From: Nonomuraea sp. NEAU-A123
GTDB lineage: Bacteria > Actinomycetota > Actinomycetes > Streptosporangiales > Streptosporangiaceae
Reading direction: 5' to 3'
Assembly: GCF_018603905.1 (NCBI RefSeq)
Contig: NZ_JAHFZZ010000012.1
Span: 1 to 64,000 of the forward strand
Length of the DNA stretch: 64,000 nucleotides
The position numbers and the translations under genes were made by a program. Numbering within the stretch: the first letter of the stretch is position 1; each line of letters starts with the position of its first letter. This document shows, one piece after another, positions 1 to 8,015 of this stretch. The notes under the pieces were generated by a model, which saw nothing but the letters and a program-made list of their open reading frames with translations, searched no databases and was not told where the DNA came from.

Positions 1-128
1 CGTCATCAAGACCACCGCCCGCGACGCCTACGGCTTCCGCAACCCAGGAAACCAGCGACTACGCACCCGATGCGCCACCACCCGAAAAGGCCGCGGACAC
101 CTCAACCCCGCTTAACTTCGAAGAGCCC
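1..128 (+). mobile_element. Right end of an ISL3-like insertion sequence (partial)
   Basis: The window opens inside an insertion sequence. The transposase tail (2-115) is followed directly by GAAGAGCC(C), which read from outside is GGCTCTTC, resembling the terminal inverted repeats of ISL3-family elements. The boundary at about 127-128 is where the reading frame of the neighbouring sialidase gene stops looking like sialidase. The other IS end lies left of the window, so the target duplication cannot be checked here. Confidence 0.65.
2..115 (+). CDS. Transposase C-terminal fragment, ISL3-like
   Basis: Only the last 37 residues are in the window, ending at the TAA at 113-115. The tail reads ...TTARDAYGFRNPGNQR... 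followed by a basic stretch and ...RGHLNPA, which matches the conserved C-terminus I know from actinobacterial ISL3-family DDE transposases (YGFRNP followed by an Arg-rich end). The catalytic core would be left of the window. It is the gene of the insertion sequence that ends at about 128 and has broken the sialidase gene on the other strand. The family call rests on this short tail only. Confidence 0.6.
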   Translation, partial: VIKTTARDAYGFRNPGNQRLRTRCATTRKGRGHLNPA

Positions 129-408
129 GCATGACGATGTCGAAGGCGCCGTGATCCGCGCAGTTGTTCTTGTTGCGCCGCTCGGCGAAGGCGAGCAGCA
201 CGCCGTTCTTGGTCTTGACGACCGCCGGAAGCCTGAAGCAGGTCGTCACCGCCGATCCGGTGGCCGGATCCGTCGTCGTGTACTGCTGCCACAAGGTCTG
301 CTTGTGGAAGGTGTAGGTGGGCGCCTGCGCGGCCGCCGCGGGCGACGCGGTGATCGCCACAGCCATCACCGCCCCGATCGCAGCACCTGACGTGCGTAAC
401 GTACGCAT
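112..408 (-). pseudogene. Secreted sialidase, N-terminal fragment cut by an insertion sequence
   Basis: The 98-residue ORF begins with a Sec-type signal peptide (MRTLRTSGAA, hydrophobic core, TASPAAAA) and continues into the start of an exo-alpha-sialidase propeller: FRLPAVV is the FRIP-type motif carrying the catalytic-triad arginine, followed by GVLLAFAERR, as in bacterial GH33 enzymes. After ...FDIVMR the frame runs into the inverted repeat of the insertion sequence and stops at once. The ATG at 406-408 has a good GGGGAGGT ribosome site. The missing C-terminal part should lie left of the IS, outside the window. If the IS is intact the gene is dead. The substrate (sialic acid or a related nonulosonic acid) is unproven. 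Confidence 0.72.
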
Positions 409-466
409 GGCTACCTCCCCATTCGTGTCCGCGCCATCATGATCCAGCGCTCGCGCCATGATCAAG

Positions 467-482
467 AGAAGATCGATCTTCT
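467..482. promoter_or_regulatory. 16-bp perfect palindrome upstream of the sialidase
   Basis: AGAAGATCGATCTTCT is a perfect inverted repeat about 60-75 bp upstream of the sialidase start codon. Next to it, at 431-463, the string GCGCCAT is repeated before ATGATC and GATC. This looks like an operator for the sialidase promoter. The bound regulator is unknown. Confidence 0.35.
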
Positions 483-516
483 GGTCGCGGATGGGGTCCC
501 GGTAGGCGGCGATCGT

Positions 517-547
517 CCACAGGGCCGCTCGTGAAGTGGCCCTGTGG
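517..547 (-). terminator. Hairpin terminator after the SARP gene
   Basis: CCACAGGGCC (517-526) pairs perfectly with GGCCCTGTGG (538-547) around an 11-nt loop. The hairpin lies 10 nt past the stop codon of the minus-strand SARP gene. There is no T-run, which is usual for high-GC actinomycete terminators. Confidence 0.55.
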
Positions 548-556
548 CGAGGACGG

Positions 557-1447
557 CTATTCGGCCTTCTTCGCGTCGCCCTTCCTGGCGGCCTCGGCCA
601 CCCGGCGGACGGCGCTCTTCGCGGTCTCACGGGGGGATCGCATCTCCCCGCCGGAAGGGGCGAACCTGTGCGAATCGCTGAGGTCCGGGTCCTGCTGAAG
701 GATGCGCCGGTGGAGGTGCTCGATGTCCGGGCCCGGGTCGGCCCCGACCTCGTCGGCCAGCCGTTTCCGCAAGGCGGCGAAAGCGCCGAGGGCTTCGGCC
801 GACCGGCCGGCGCGATGGCAGGCCAGCATGAGCAGGCCGGTCAGCTCCTCGTCGGGCGGCCCGGCACTGGCGAGGTCCAGGATCTCGGGTACGAGCTGCG
901 CGTGGTGCCCGAGCCGTAGCTCGGCCTCCAGGCAGTCGATCACCGCGGCGCGGTGTTCCGCCTGCAACTTGGCGCGGGCGTTCGCCGCGGACTGACCGGT
1001 CAGGCCGCTGAGCGGTTCGCCGGCCCGCAGGCCGCGGGTGCCCCACTGCCGAAGAGCGTCGCGCAGGATCCGTACGGCCTGCTCGTCGTCCCGGCCGATC
1101 AGCGGCCGGGCGTCGTTCACCAGATCGCGGAACCGGTACACGTCGACCTGGTTCCGGTCGGCCAGCAGCCGGTAGCCGCCCTGGTACTTGGGCAGCATGT
1201 CACCCAACCCCGGCCCGCTGGAATGGCCCAGATGAGCACGCAGGTCACTCGCATAGTGCTGGATGACCTTGCGCGCGCTGTTTATCGGCTCCGCGCCCCA
1301 GATCTTGTCGATCAGCTCCTCCATGGTGACCGGCCGGGCACCCGCCAGCAGGAGTAAAGCCAGCATCAAACGTTGTTTTCGGTCACCGACATAAACCCGC
1401 ACACCGTCTCGGTACGCCTCCACGCCGTTCAACAATCGAAACTGCAT
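557..1447 (-). CDS. SARP-family transcriptional regulator
   Basis: The 296-residue protein has the two-domain plan of Streptomyces antibiotic regulatory proteins: an OmpR-type winged helix (about residues 1-95, FRLLNGVEAYRDG...RKQRLMLALLLLAGARPVT...LIDKIWG) and a bacterial transcriptional activation domain (about 100-250, ending ...LADEVGADPGPDIEHLHRRIL). It is followed by a basic tail of about 45 residues. The ATG at 1445-1447 is chosen because AAGGAG lies 8 nt upstream; the frame is open 17 codons further. SARPs normally activate a nearby secondary-metabolite or development gene set. No such cluster is visible here, so it may act on genes left of the window or elsewhere. Confidence 0.85.
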   Translation of the reverse strand: MQFRLLNGVEAYRDGVRVYVGDRKQRLMLALLLLAGARPVTMEELIDKIWGAEPINSARKVIQHYASDLRAHLGHSSGPGLGDMLPKYQGGYRLLADRNQVDVYRFRDLVNDARPLIGRDDEQAVRILRDALRQWGTRGLRAGEPLSGLTGQSAANARAKLQAEHRAAVIDCLEAELRLGHHAQLVPEILDLASAGPPDEELTGLLMLACHRAGRSAEALGAFAALRKRLADEVGADPGPDIEHLHRRILQQDPDLSDSHRFAPSGGEMRSPRETAKSAVRRVAEAARKGDAKKAE

Positions 1448-1602
1448 CGCTCCAACTCCTTCGTACCACGCGTATTGGATATGACTAAAAGCATTCATAG
1501 AATTCCACTGGCAGACCTACGGCGCGGCACTCTGCCGGATACCCAAGCCGACCGCACCACCGGGCGGCCCAAAGGCTCCCCGAAACGAACAGGAGAGAAA
1601 TA

Positions 1603-1818
1603 ATGGGTACTGCCAAGGAAAGCCGGTCGCAGCGCGCCGCATGGTTCAAGGCGACCTTCAGCGACAACGGCGGCGGCTGCGTCGAGGTCGCGCTGGGTGA
1701 AGACGGGGTGGCGGTTCGCGACTCCAAGGACCCCGAGGGTCCCGTCCTGTACTTCAGCGACGAGGAGTGGGGCGCGTTCCTCGCGGGGGTGTACGCGGGC
1801 GAATTCGACCTGAGGTGA
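1603..1818 (+). CDS. DUF397 domain protein
   Basis: This 71-residue protein starts at an ATG with GGAGAG 6 nt upstream. It carries the DUF397 signature: an aromatic/Trp start (AAWFKATFS), then CVEVAL, VAVRDSKDP, and VLYFSDEEWGAFL. DUF397 proteins are small actinobacterial proteins that almost always sit beside an XRE regulator with a DUF5753-type sensor domain and modulate it in development and antibiotic control (the BldB/WhiJ/AbaA-like circuitry of Streptomyces). Such a regulator follows here, convergent and 18 bp away. The upstream gap (1448-1602) is a shared divergent promoter region with the SARP gene. Confidence 0.85.
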   Translation: MGTAKESRSQRAAWFKATFSDNGGGCVEVALGEDGVAVRDSKDPEGPVLYFSDEEWGAFLAGVYAGEFDLR

Positions 1819-1836
1819 GGCCGCGCGCATGGCGGG

Positions 1837-2718
1837 TCACCGGGCCGTGGCGCGGACGTCGGCGCTGACAGTGGCGAGGAACTCCCGCGCCGCGTCGTCG
1901 AAGATGGCCATCTCGCTCAGCAGGGACCACTGCCGCTGATAGACCGCGATGTCGTCGGCGTGTCCGGCGGTCAATCTCACATGCGCCGTCTCTATCTCCA
2001 CAAAAGTATCCGCCGTGCTGCCGTCGCTCTCGTAGAGGGTGAAACCATGCGGTGGGCAGACAAGTGCTTCTGTGTTGTGCGGTATCAACCCGATGCTGAC
2101 GTTCTCCAGAGTGCTGAGTGAGGCTATCCGGTCCAATTGGGCCAGCAGGAGTTTGGGCGGTCCCGGACGGCACCTCAGCGCCGCCTCCGTAATGAGGAAT
2201 TCGAAACTCCGGCTTTCCTCATAGAGCGCGAGCTGCCGTTGCAGACGAGCCGAGACGGCCATGGACAGCGCGCTCTCGGAGTAGGGCGGATCGAACAGCG
2301 AGAAGACGCGCCGGGCGTACTCGGCGGTCTGCAACAGCCCCGGGACGAGGGTGGGCTGGAATCCGCGGACCAACCGCGCCTGGTCTTCCTGCTCCCGGAT
2401 CTCGTCCTGCAGGTGCGCCTGCCGCTGTAGCGCGGCCCGCCAGGTGTGCATCTCGGTGAACGCCGCTTCGGTGAGATCGGTCAGCCATTCCCTGGTCTGC
2501 GTCGAGGCCTCCACCGCCTCACCCCATGCCGTCACCTCCGGCAGTGAGGGGATCACGGTCCCGGACTCGATGCGGGAAACCTTGGACTGGCTGATGCCGA
2601 CCCGGTGCGCCAGGTCGCGCCCGGAGATCCCGGCCTGGTCACGCAGGCGCCGCAGCTCCGTCGCGAGACGCTCGCGCTTGGTGCGGTGTTCGGCGCCGTC
2701 ACTTGCGACTGTGCTCAT
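1837..2718 (-). CDS. XRE-family regulator with DUF5753-type sensor domain
   Basis: The 293-residue protein has an N-terminal helix-turn-helix (about residues 17-70: LRRLRDQAGISGRDLA...GISQSKVSRIESG) and a long C-terminal domain beginning about residue 105 with YARRVFSLF-type and QR-rich helices typical of DUF5753 (Scr1-like) regulators. The ATG at 2716-2718 is preferred over one 12 codons upstream because it has a GGAG-type site and matches the usual family N-terminus. It is the expected partner of the neighbouring DUF397 protein; the two genes are convergent rather than in tandem. Targets are not evident from the sequence. Confidence 0.85.
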   Translation of the reverse strand: MSTVASDGAEHRTKRERLATELRRLRDQAGISGRDLAHRVGISQSKVSRIESGTVIPSLPEVTAWGEAVEASTQTREWLTDLTEAAFTEMHTWRAALQRQAHLQDEIREQEDQARLVRGFQPTLVPGLLQTAEYARRVFSLFDPPYSESALSMAVSARLQRQLALYEESRSFEFLITEAALRCRPGPPKLLLAQLDRIASLSTLENVSIGLIPHNTEALVCPPHGFTLYESDGSTADTFVEIETAHVRLTAGHADDIAVYQRQWSLLSEMAIFDDAAREFLATVSADVRATAR

Positions 2719-3039
2719 CCGCTCCGCATCCTCGACAGCATCCGGCGCACCCATTCCCTACGACCCAGTTTGATGCCAATTGATGATGCACTAAATCAGC
2801 TAATGTCGCATACGTCAAACCAGGGAGCACTGGCTACGTGGTCCTGGTCGTAACAGGGATCGCTGGTCCAGGCGGCGCCGCCGCAAGCCGGATGATTCAA
2901 AATGATTCACACCTGCGCGACGAGGTGGCCGTCAACGAAGGAGTACACGACACCACTGCGTCGTTCTGCGCGGAGAAGGACAGGCGAGTGACTCACAGTG
3001 ATGCGGGGCCCGGAACACACATCACGAGGGGAAACACAG
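2719..3039. promoter_or_regulatory. Divergent intergenic region, XRE regulator / RTX protein
   Basis: This 321-bp gap separates two divergently transcribed genes. It is relatively AT-rich at 2765-2825 and contains a direct repeat ATGATTCA at 2892-2899 and 2902-2909, one helical turn apart, on the side of the RTX gene. I found no convincing gene in it. Confidence 0.35.
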
Positions 3040-3618
3040 ATGTTCAGCAGAAACGCTCTGCTCCGCGACACGGGCATGGCCCTGGGGTTCGTCACCGTCC
3101 TGTTCGCCGGCGCGACGGCGCTCGCCGGGCCGGCATCGGCGGCGACGGTCAACGCGCAGGTGGACGGGACCAGGATCCTCGTCAACGGGAGCGCCGTGGC
3201 GGACGGGATCGACGTCAGCCCGCTCGGCGGCTTCGTCACCATCGGCAACACGCTGGGATCGGTCGCCGCCGGCCCCGGCTGCCAGCAGTTGGGGGCCGGG
3301 GTGCGCTGCCCGACGAGCGGGATCACCCGCGTCGACGTGTTCGCGGGGGCCGGTAACGACGCGATCCGCAACAACACCACCCTGCCGAGCACGCTGTCCG
3401 GCGACAACGGCGCCGACACCGTCAACGGCGGCTCCAAGGCCGACCTGCTCGCCGGGGGCTTCGGCGACGACGTGATCAACGGCGGTGCGGGCGACGACCA
3501 GATCCGTGGTCTGGCCGGCAACGACCGTCTGAGCGGTGGCGCCGGGCTCGACCGGATCGACGGCGGTGGCGACACCGACAGTTGCAATGGCGAGAGCGAG
3601 ATCAACTGCGAGCTTTAG
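3040..3618 (+). CDS. Secreted RTX-type calcium-binding repeat protein
   Basis: A Sec signal peptide (residues 1-34, ending GPASAA) precedes a mature protein whose second half is a run of RTX nonapeptides: GAGNDAIRN, GDNGADTVNG, GGSKADLLAG, GGFGDDVING, GGAGDDQIRG, LAGNDRLSG, GGAGLDRIDG, GGGDTD. Such repeats form a parallel beta-roll that folds on binding extracellular calcium. No catalytic domain is present in the 192 residues, so it is probably a small structural or adhesive surface protein. Four Cys (two pairs, CQQLGAGVRC and CNGESEINC) could form disulfides. The start at 3040 follows GAGGGG. A strong hairpin follows the stop. Confidence 0.8.
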   Translation: MFSRNALLRDTGMALGFVTVLFAGATALAGPASAATVNAQVDGTRILVNGSAVADGIDVSPLGGFVTIGNTLGSVAAGPGCQQLGAGVRCPTSGITRVDVFAGAGNDAIRNNTTLPSTLSGDNGADTVNGGSKADLLAGGFGDDVINGGAGDDQIRGLAGNDRLSGGAGLDRIDGGGDTDSCNGESEINCEL

Positions 3619-3626
3619 GCTCCGGG

Positions 3627-3662
3627 CCCGGCCACCGCGTTCTGCGCGCCGCGGTGGCCGGG
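3627..3662 (+). terminator. Hairpin terminator after the RTX protein gene
   Basis: CCCGGCCACCGCG (3627-3639) and CGCGGTGGCCGGG (3650-3662) form a 13-bp perfect stem with a 10-nt loop, 8 nt after the stop codon. There is no T-run. Confidence 0.65.
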
Positions 3663-3736
3663 CAGCCAGAGATACGTGCGCGGACGATAACCGGTTCATG
3701 CCCAGTAGAACGCGCCCAAGGGGAACTGACCAGACC

Positions 3737-4525
3737 TCAAGCCATGCGGCTTAGCTCCCACGGGTCGTGCGCGGAGAACACCTCCACTCCGTGCACGTTC
3801 GCCAGGTCCCGCAGCCGGGCCTGGCTCGTCAGCCGCGACTCCTCGTCCACCTGCGCGTCGAGCTGCACGATGTCCATCAGCGGATGCGAGAGCGGCTCGT
3901 CGGGCGACAGCTCGCGGTGGTAGAAGTAGGCGTCACCGGCGTGCAGCAGCCATCGGTCGCCATCCCTGACCGCCACACCCGCGTGGCCCAGGGTGTGCCC
4001 GCCGAGCGGCACCATCAGGAAGTCCGTGGAGAACGTCGAAGGCCGCACACCCTCGACCCCGAACCAGGTGTCACCGGTGCCGGGATAGGTGACCCAGCGC
4101 GGGCCGTGCGCCCAGTGGCTGGGGCGGTAGCGGCGGTTCGGCGCCTCCGTGAGCGCCGCCTGCAGCTCGGCCGCCATGACGTGCACCTCGGCCTGCGGGA
4201 AGTCGGGCAGCCCGCCGCTGTGGTCGACGTCCAGGTGGGTCAGCAGGATGTGGCGTACGTCCGCCGGGTCGTGGCCGAGCGCGGCGATCTGCCGGACGGC
4301 GGTCTCCGCCGGCAGGAGCGCGGGCCCGACCAGCTCGACCCACTCGGTTTCGAGCGTGTCGCCGGGGCGTGTCACGTCGTCCAGCCCCAGCCCCGCCTCC
4401 ACCAGCACGAGCCCCGAGTCGGGGGTCTCGACGAGCAGGGCGTGGCAGACGGCGGGCGCGGAGGGCAGGGACTCGGTCGAATCGATCTCGCGCATCGAGC
4501 CGAGGTTCAGGTGATGAATTTTCAT
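3737..4525 (-). CDS. Metallo-beta-lactamase fold hydrolase
   Basis: The 262-residue protein has the fold's metal motif at about residue 110 (LLTHLDVDHSGGLP), a second His in GGHTLGHAGV, an Asp in LLHAGDAYFY, and a final His near the C-terminus (FSAHDPWEL). This is the arrangement of AHL-lactonase and glyoxalase-II-like enzymes, but the classical HxHxDH is HxDxDH here. The closest guess is an N-acyl-homoserine-lactonase-like or other small ester hydrolase; the substrate cannot be told. It is transcribed away from a MerR regulator with a palindromic operator between them, so it is probably that regulator's target. Confidence 0.75.
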   Translation of the reverse strand: MKIHHLNLGSMREIDSTESLPSAPAVCHALLVETPDSGLVLVEAGLGLDDVTRPGDTLETEWVELVGPALLPAETAVRQIAALGHDPADVRHILLTHLDVDHSGGLPDFPQAEVHVMAAELQAALTEAPNRRYRPSHWAHGPRWVTYPGTGDTWFGVEGVRPSTFSTDFLMVPLGGHTLGHAGVAVRDGDRWLLHAGDAYFYHRELSPDEPLSHPLMDIVQLDAQVDEESRLTSQARLRDLANVHGVEVFSAHDPWELSRMA

Positions 4526-4540
4526 GTGTCCTAGACTCCT

Positions 4541-4560
4541 ACTTGAAGCGCGGTTCAAGT
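4541..4560. promoter_or_regulatory. Palindromic operator between the MBL and merR genes
   Basis: ACTTGAAgcgcggTTCAAGT has perfect 7-bp arms around a 6-nt centre. It lies in the 61-bp gap between the two divergent start codons, at the position and with the dyad style expected of a MerR-family operator. The regulator most likely controls both its own gene and the hydrolase. Confidence 0.6.
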
Positions 4561-4586
4561 CAAGGAGCGAAGTTAAGGAGTGCGTT

Positions 4587-4985
4587 GTGGACGAGACGTT
4601 GCTCGACATCGGCGAGGTGGCGCGGCAGTCCGGCCTGGCGCCGTCGGCACTGCGGTTCTACGAGCGTAAGGGGCTCATCGAGGCCGTCGGGCGCAACGGC
4701 CTGCGCCGCACGTACCTGCCCGCGACGCTCGAACGGCTGGCGCTGGTCACCTGCGCGCGCGACGCCGGGTTCACCCTCGCCGAGATCGCCGCGTTCCTGC
4801 GCGCCGGGCCGTCCGACGCCGTGCTGCGCGAGGGGATGGCCGCCAAGGAGCGCGCGGTGGACGAGCGGATCGCGCAGCTCACCCGGCTGCGGGACAGCCT
4901 GCGCCACGCCGTGGTCTGCGACCATGACCCGCTCGTCGAATGCCCCGCCTTCAAGCAGGCCATCCGCCGCGTCAGCGTCCCTTAG
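4587..4985 (+). CDS. MerR-family transcriptional regulator
   Basis: The 132-residue protein begins with the MerR winged helix (LDIGEVARQSGLAPSALRFYERKGLI, then RTYL), followed by the dimerisation helix (about residues 75-115) and a short C-terminal part CDHDPLVECPAF. Two Cys and a His in that tail resemble the redox or metal-sensing ends of SoxR-like members, but no FeS-cluster cysteine quartet is present. The GTG at 4587 is chosen because AAGGAG lies 6 nt upstream. It is divergent from the hydrolase gene with a 7+7 palindrome between. Confidence 0.88.
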   Translation: MDETLLDIGEVARQSGLAPSALRFYERKGLIEAVGRNGLRRTYLPATLERLALVTCARDAGFTLAEIAAFLRAGPSDAVLREGMAAKERAVDERIAQLTRLRDSLRHAVVCDHDPLVECPAFKQAIRRVSVP

Positions 4986-4995
4986 GAACCAGGCG

Positions 4996-6180
4996 TCAGG
5001 CCGCGCTCACATACTGCCTCGGCCGCAGCGCGTGGGCGCGGAGCGCGGCCAGGGCCGCGAGCTGACCGGGCCGGGTCACCCGTACGGCGAGATCGTCGGC
5101 GAACGCCAGGCCGAGCGCGGTCAGCTGCCCGACCAGCTCGATGACCGGTGTGGCGATGTCCTCGAGGTTCGTCGCGGGATGCCAGCCCTCTCCGCCGACC
5201 ACCTCCGCCACCCGCTCGCGCAACTGGGTGGGCGACATCAGCGTGCCGTCGGCGAGCAGCATGAGCGCGGCCTCACGCGCCGAGACCTCGAACTCGTGCT
5301 CGCCCCTGGCCAGGAGCAGCCGGGTGACCGCGTCCCACATGGCCTCGGGCGAGTCGAGCAGCCGCCGGCCGCGTTCGGTGATCGACAGCCTGGCGCCGTC
5401 GCGGCTGATCGCGCCCAGCTCTCGTTCGGCCAGCTCGCGCAGCCGGAGCGCCTCCGGCGACGGGGCCAGCCGCATGGGCAGGCTGCCTTCCGAGGCGGCC
5501 AGCGACAGCAGGCCGTGGAGCCCGGGTAGCGGCTGGACCGACACCGGAGCGTGCAGTCGCACCTCGAACGGCTGGGCCAGCTCGCGCCGGGCCGGGCCGC
5601 GGCCGAGCACCCAGCGGTTGAGCCGCTCGCCGTGCACGCGATGCAGCCAGCTGTCGCCGCCCAGCTCCGCCCGTGGCTCGGTCAGCCAGCGCTTGGTGAG
5701 CGCGCCGGGATCGACGCTCTCGCCCGAGACGATCGCCAGCTCCAGCGCCGCGGAGCAGGCGACGTGCGCGCCCAGCTCCTCGGGGCCCATGATCATGCTC
5801 CACTGCAGGTCGGGCACATCGGGCGGGAGCACGCCAGTGGCTTCGAGCGCCGCCTGGTAAGCGCTGGTGCCCGCGTCCTCGCCCTCGCGGGAGTAGGTGC
5901 GCAGGATCTGAGCCGTGGTCGTCGACTCACAGAGCCCGGCGTAGCGGTCGAGCCCGCCGAGCTGCAGCAGCCGGCCGAGGGAATGGGCCAGCCGCTCGTG
6001 GTCGCCGCCGACCTTGAGCGGCAACGTGTACCAGAGGAACTCGCAGACGTCGAGCTGAGTAACCGTCTCCAGGGGCTCCCCGCCTGTCAACCACTCCACG
6101 GCGGTCCTGGCCTCTTCGGCCAGATCCGGCTCGGAGCGCTCCAACTCGGCGAGCAGGGCGGTGACGTCTGGTGCACTCAT
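4996..6180 (-). CDS. Protein of unknown function (394 aa)
   Basis: I do not recognise this family. The protein is soluble, acidic and mostly helical, with no signal peptide or membrane segment. Residues about 250-330 (ALRLRELAERELGAISRDG...LSITERGRRLLDSP) look like a winged-helix module, and the extreme C-terminus repeats Ala/Leu-rich helices. The start at 6178-6180 has a weak GAGG site; the frame is open 23 codons further upstream. The gene stands alone between the merR gene and pmt. A nucleic-acid-binding or regulatory role is possible but not supported beyond the winged-helix resemblance. Confidence 0.7.
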   Translation of the reverse strand: MSAPDVTALLAELERSEPDLAEEARTAVEWLTGGEPLETVTQLDVCEFLWYTLPLKVGGDHERLAHSLGRLLQLGGLDRYAGLCESTTTAQILRTYSREGEDAGTSAYQAALEATGVLPPDVPDLQWSMIMGPEELGAHVACSAALELAIVSGESVDPGALTKRWLTEPRAELGGDSWLHRVHGERLNRWVLGRGPARRELAQPFEVRLHAPVSVQPLPGLHGLLSLAASEGSLPMRLAPSPEALRLRELAERELGAISRDGARLSITERGRRLLDSPEAMWDAVTRLLLARGEHEFEVSAREAALMLLADGTLMSPTQLRERVAEVVGGEGWHPATNLEDIATPVIELVGQLTALGLAFADDLAVRVTRPGQLAALAALRAHALRPRQYVSAA

Positions 6181-6293
6181 GCCTCGAAGTTTGCCGTATC
6201 GACCCCGGGCCTGACGATGACCGAAACCGGTGCGTATTGGGTCTTGCACTGCGACTACCCTATGAAATTAGTAAATATGGAACTGTAACCGGG

Positions 6294-7937
6294 TCATATC
6301 CACCGCTTGTCGAAGAGCATCCTTGCCTTCCACTCGGTGTAGGGGATCAGCTCGGCGGACAAAACCGGATGCAGCCACCAGAAGTTGATCAGTGCGAGAA
6401 GTGCGAACGCGCCGACGGCCGCGGCCCCGAGCGTTCGCCTCAACGGTACAGCCCCACCCGCCGTCTTCGCTGAGGGGCCTATCAGCAAACCCGCGCACAG
6501 CGTGATTGCCAGCACCATGAACGGCACCATCGGCACCGCGTAGAACAGGAACATCGTGCGGTTCTGGGCGATGGCGAAGTAGAACCAGGGCAGCCAGCCC
6601 ATCGCGTAGGCCAGCAGCACCGCGCCGGCCCGCCAGTCACGCGTGGCGACGTACCAGGCGATCAGGCCGATCAGCGCGGCCAGCGCGCCGAACCAGATCA
6701 CCGGGGTGCCCACGCCGAGCACGGCCTCGGAGCAGTCCTTGGCGCCGCAGCCGGTCTGTTTGCCCTCGTAGTAGAAGGCGACCGGGCGCAGCAGCAGCGG
6801 CCACTGCCACGGATCCGACATGTACGGATGCGAGGTCGCCAGCCCGTTGTGGAAGGAGAAGACCTGCCACTGGTACTGGACCCATGACCGCATCGAGTCG
6901 AAGACGAAGTAGAGCGGGCCCGACGAGGTGGCCTGGTCCCAGTTGCGGCCGTAGCCGGTTGCGGTGGCGAACCAGCCGACCCAGGTGGCCATGTACGTCA
7001 CGAACGGGACCAGTGCGAAGGCGGCCAGACCGGTCGGCACGTCCTTGGCGAAGGCGCCGGCATAGGGCTGGCGCAGGCCGACGGCCCGCCGCGCGCCGAA
7101 GTCCCACAGCAGCGACATGACGGCGAAGGCCACCGCGAAGAACAGGCCCGACCACTTGACCGCCATGGCGGCCCCGAGGCAGACGCCCGCGGCGATCCGC
7201 CACGGCCGCAGCCCCAGCCAGGGCCCCTGCGGTGACAGCGGCGACGTCTCGTACCAGTCGATCAGCCGCTCGCGCGCCCGGTCGCGGTCGACCACCAGAC
7301 AGGCGAACCCGGCCAGCACCCAGAACATCAGGAAGATGTCCAGCAGCGCCGTACGCGAGAGCACGAAGTGCAGTCCGTCGAGGGCGAGCAGGAGCCCGGC
7401 GAAGCAGCCGAGCAGCGTCGAGCGGGTCATCCGGCGGGCCACGCGGGCCAGGACCAGGATCGACAGCGTCCCGACGACCGCGGCGGCGAACCGCCAGCCG
7501 TACGGGTTCATGCCGAACAGCCACTCGCCCGCGCCGATCATCCACTTGCCCAGCGGCGGGTGGACCACGTAGGAGGCGCACTTGTCGAGTGTCGCCTCGG
7601 TGCACTTCTGCCAGATGTCGGTGTTGCCGGCGATGAGCGCCTTGTCGGCGTCCTTGATCGTGACCCGTTCCACGAGCCACGTGATCAGCGAGAAGCCGTC
7701 CTTGGCGTAATAGGTCTCGTCGAAGACGACCGCGTTGGGGTGGCCGAGCCCCATGAAGCGCAGCACCCCGCCGAACAGGGTGACGAGCAGCGGCCCCAGC
7801 CAGCCCCACAACACGCTGCCGCGCATCGGCGGGACCAGGCGATCTCGGATGGATCGCGTCCCGGGACTGCTCTCGTCCGCCGCCGGTTGACCATCAGACT
7901 GGCCAAAGGTTTGGTACGGGAAATCGGTCACCGCCAT
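6294..7937 (-). CDS. pmt: Dolichyl-phosphate-mannose--protein O-mannosyltransferase
   Basis: This 547-residue multi-pass membrane protein is a GT39 O-mannosyltransferase, which moves mannose from polyprenyl-phosphate-mannose to Ser/Thr of secreted proteins. The catalytic acidic pair is in FDETYYAKD (about residue 73), the loop-1 motif in HPPLGKWM, and about 10-11 hydrophobic helices follow. A soluble N-terminus of about 35 residues precedes the first helix. It is divergent from rsmI, the arrangement conserved in actinobacteria. The minus-strand sequence TACGAT-6 nt-ATG suggests a leaderless mRNA. A paralogue lies just past rsmI and shares long stretches of identical DNA with it. Confidence 0.92.
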   Translation of the reverse strand: MAVTDFPYQTFGQSDGQPAADESSPGTRSIRDRLVPPMRGSVLWGWLGPLLVTLFGGVLRFMGLGHPNAVVFDETYYAKDGFSLITWLVERVTIKDADKALIAGNTDIWQKCTEATLDKCASYVVHPPLGKWMIGAGEWLFGMNPYGWRFAAAVVGTLSILVLARVARRMTRSTLLGCFAGLLLALDGLHFVLSRTALLDIFLMFWVLAGFACLVVDRDRARERLIDWYETSPLSPQGPWLGLRPWRIAAGVCLGAAMAVKWSGLFFAVAFAVMSLLWDFGARRAVGLRQPYAGAFAKDVPTGLAAFALVPFVTYMATWVGWFATATGYGRNWDQATSSGPLYFVFDSMRSWVQYQWQVFSFHNGLATSHPYMSDPWQWPLLLRPVAFYYEGKQTGCGAKDCSEAVLGVGTPVIWFGALAALIGLIAWYVATRDWRAGAVLLAYAMGWLPWFYFAIAQNRTMFLFYAVPMVPFMVLAITLCAGLLIGPSAKTAGGAVPLRRTLGAAAVGAFALLALINFWWLHPVLSAELIPYTEWKARMLFDKRWI

Positions 7938-8015
7938 TCGGACATCGTACGGGCCTCAAGCCAGTGCTTACCCAGGAAACAGGGTCTTATCGGCATGCCC
8001 TGCCACAATGGCCGG

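Noticed and set aside
1603-2718. DUF397/XRE pair as a toxin-antitoxin module
   Set aside because: The genes are convergent rather than in one operon, and this family pair is known as a regulatory system. Nothing shows toxicity.
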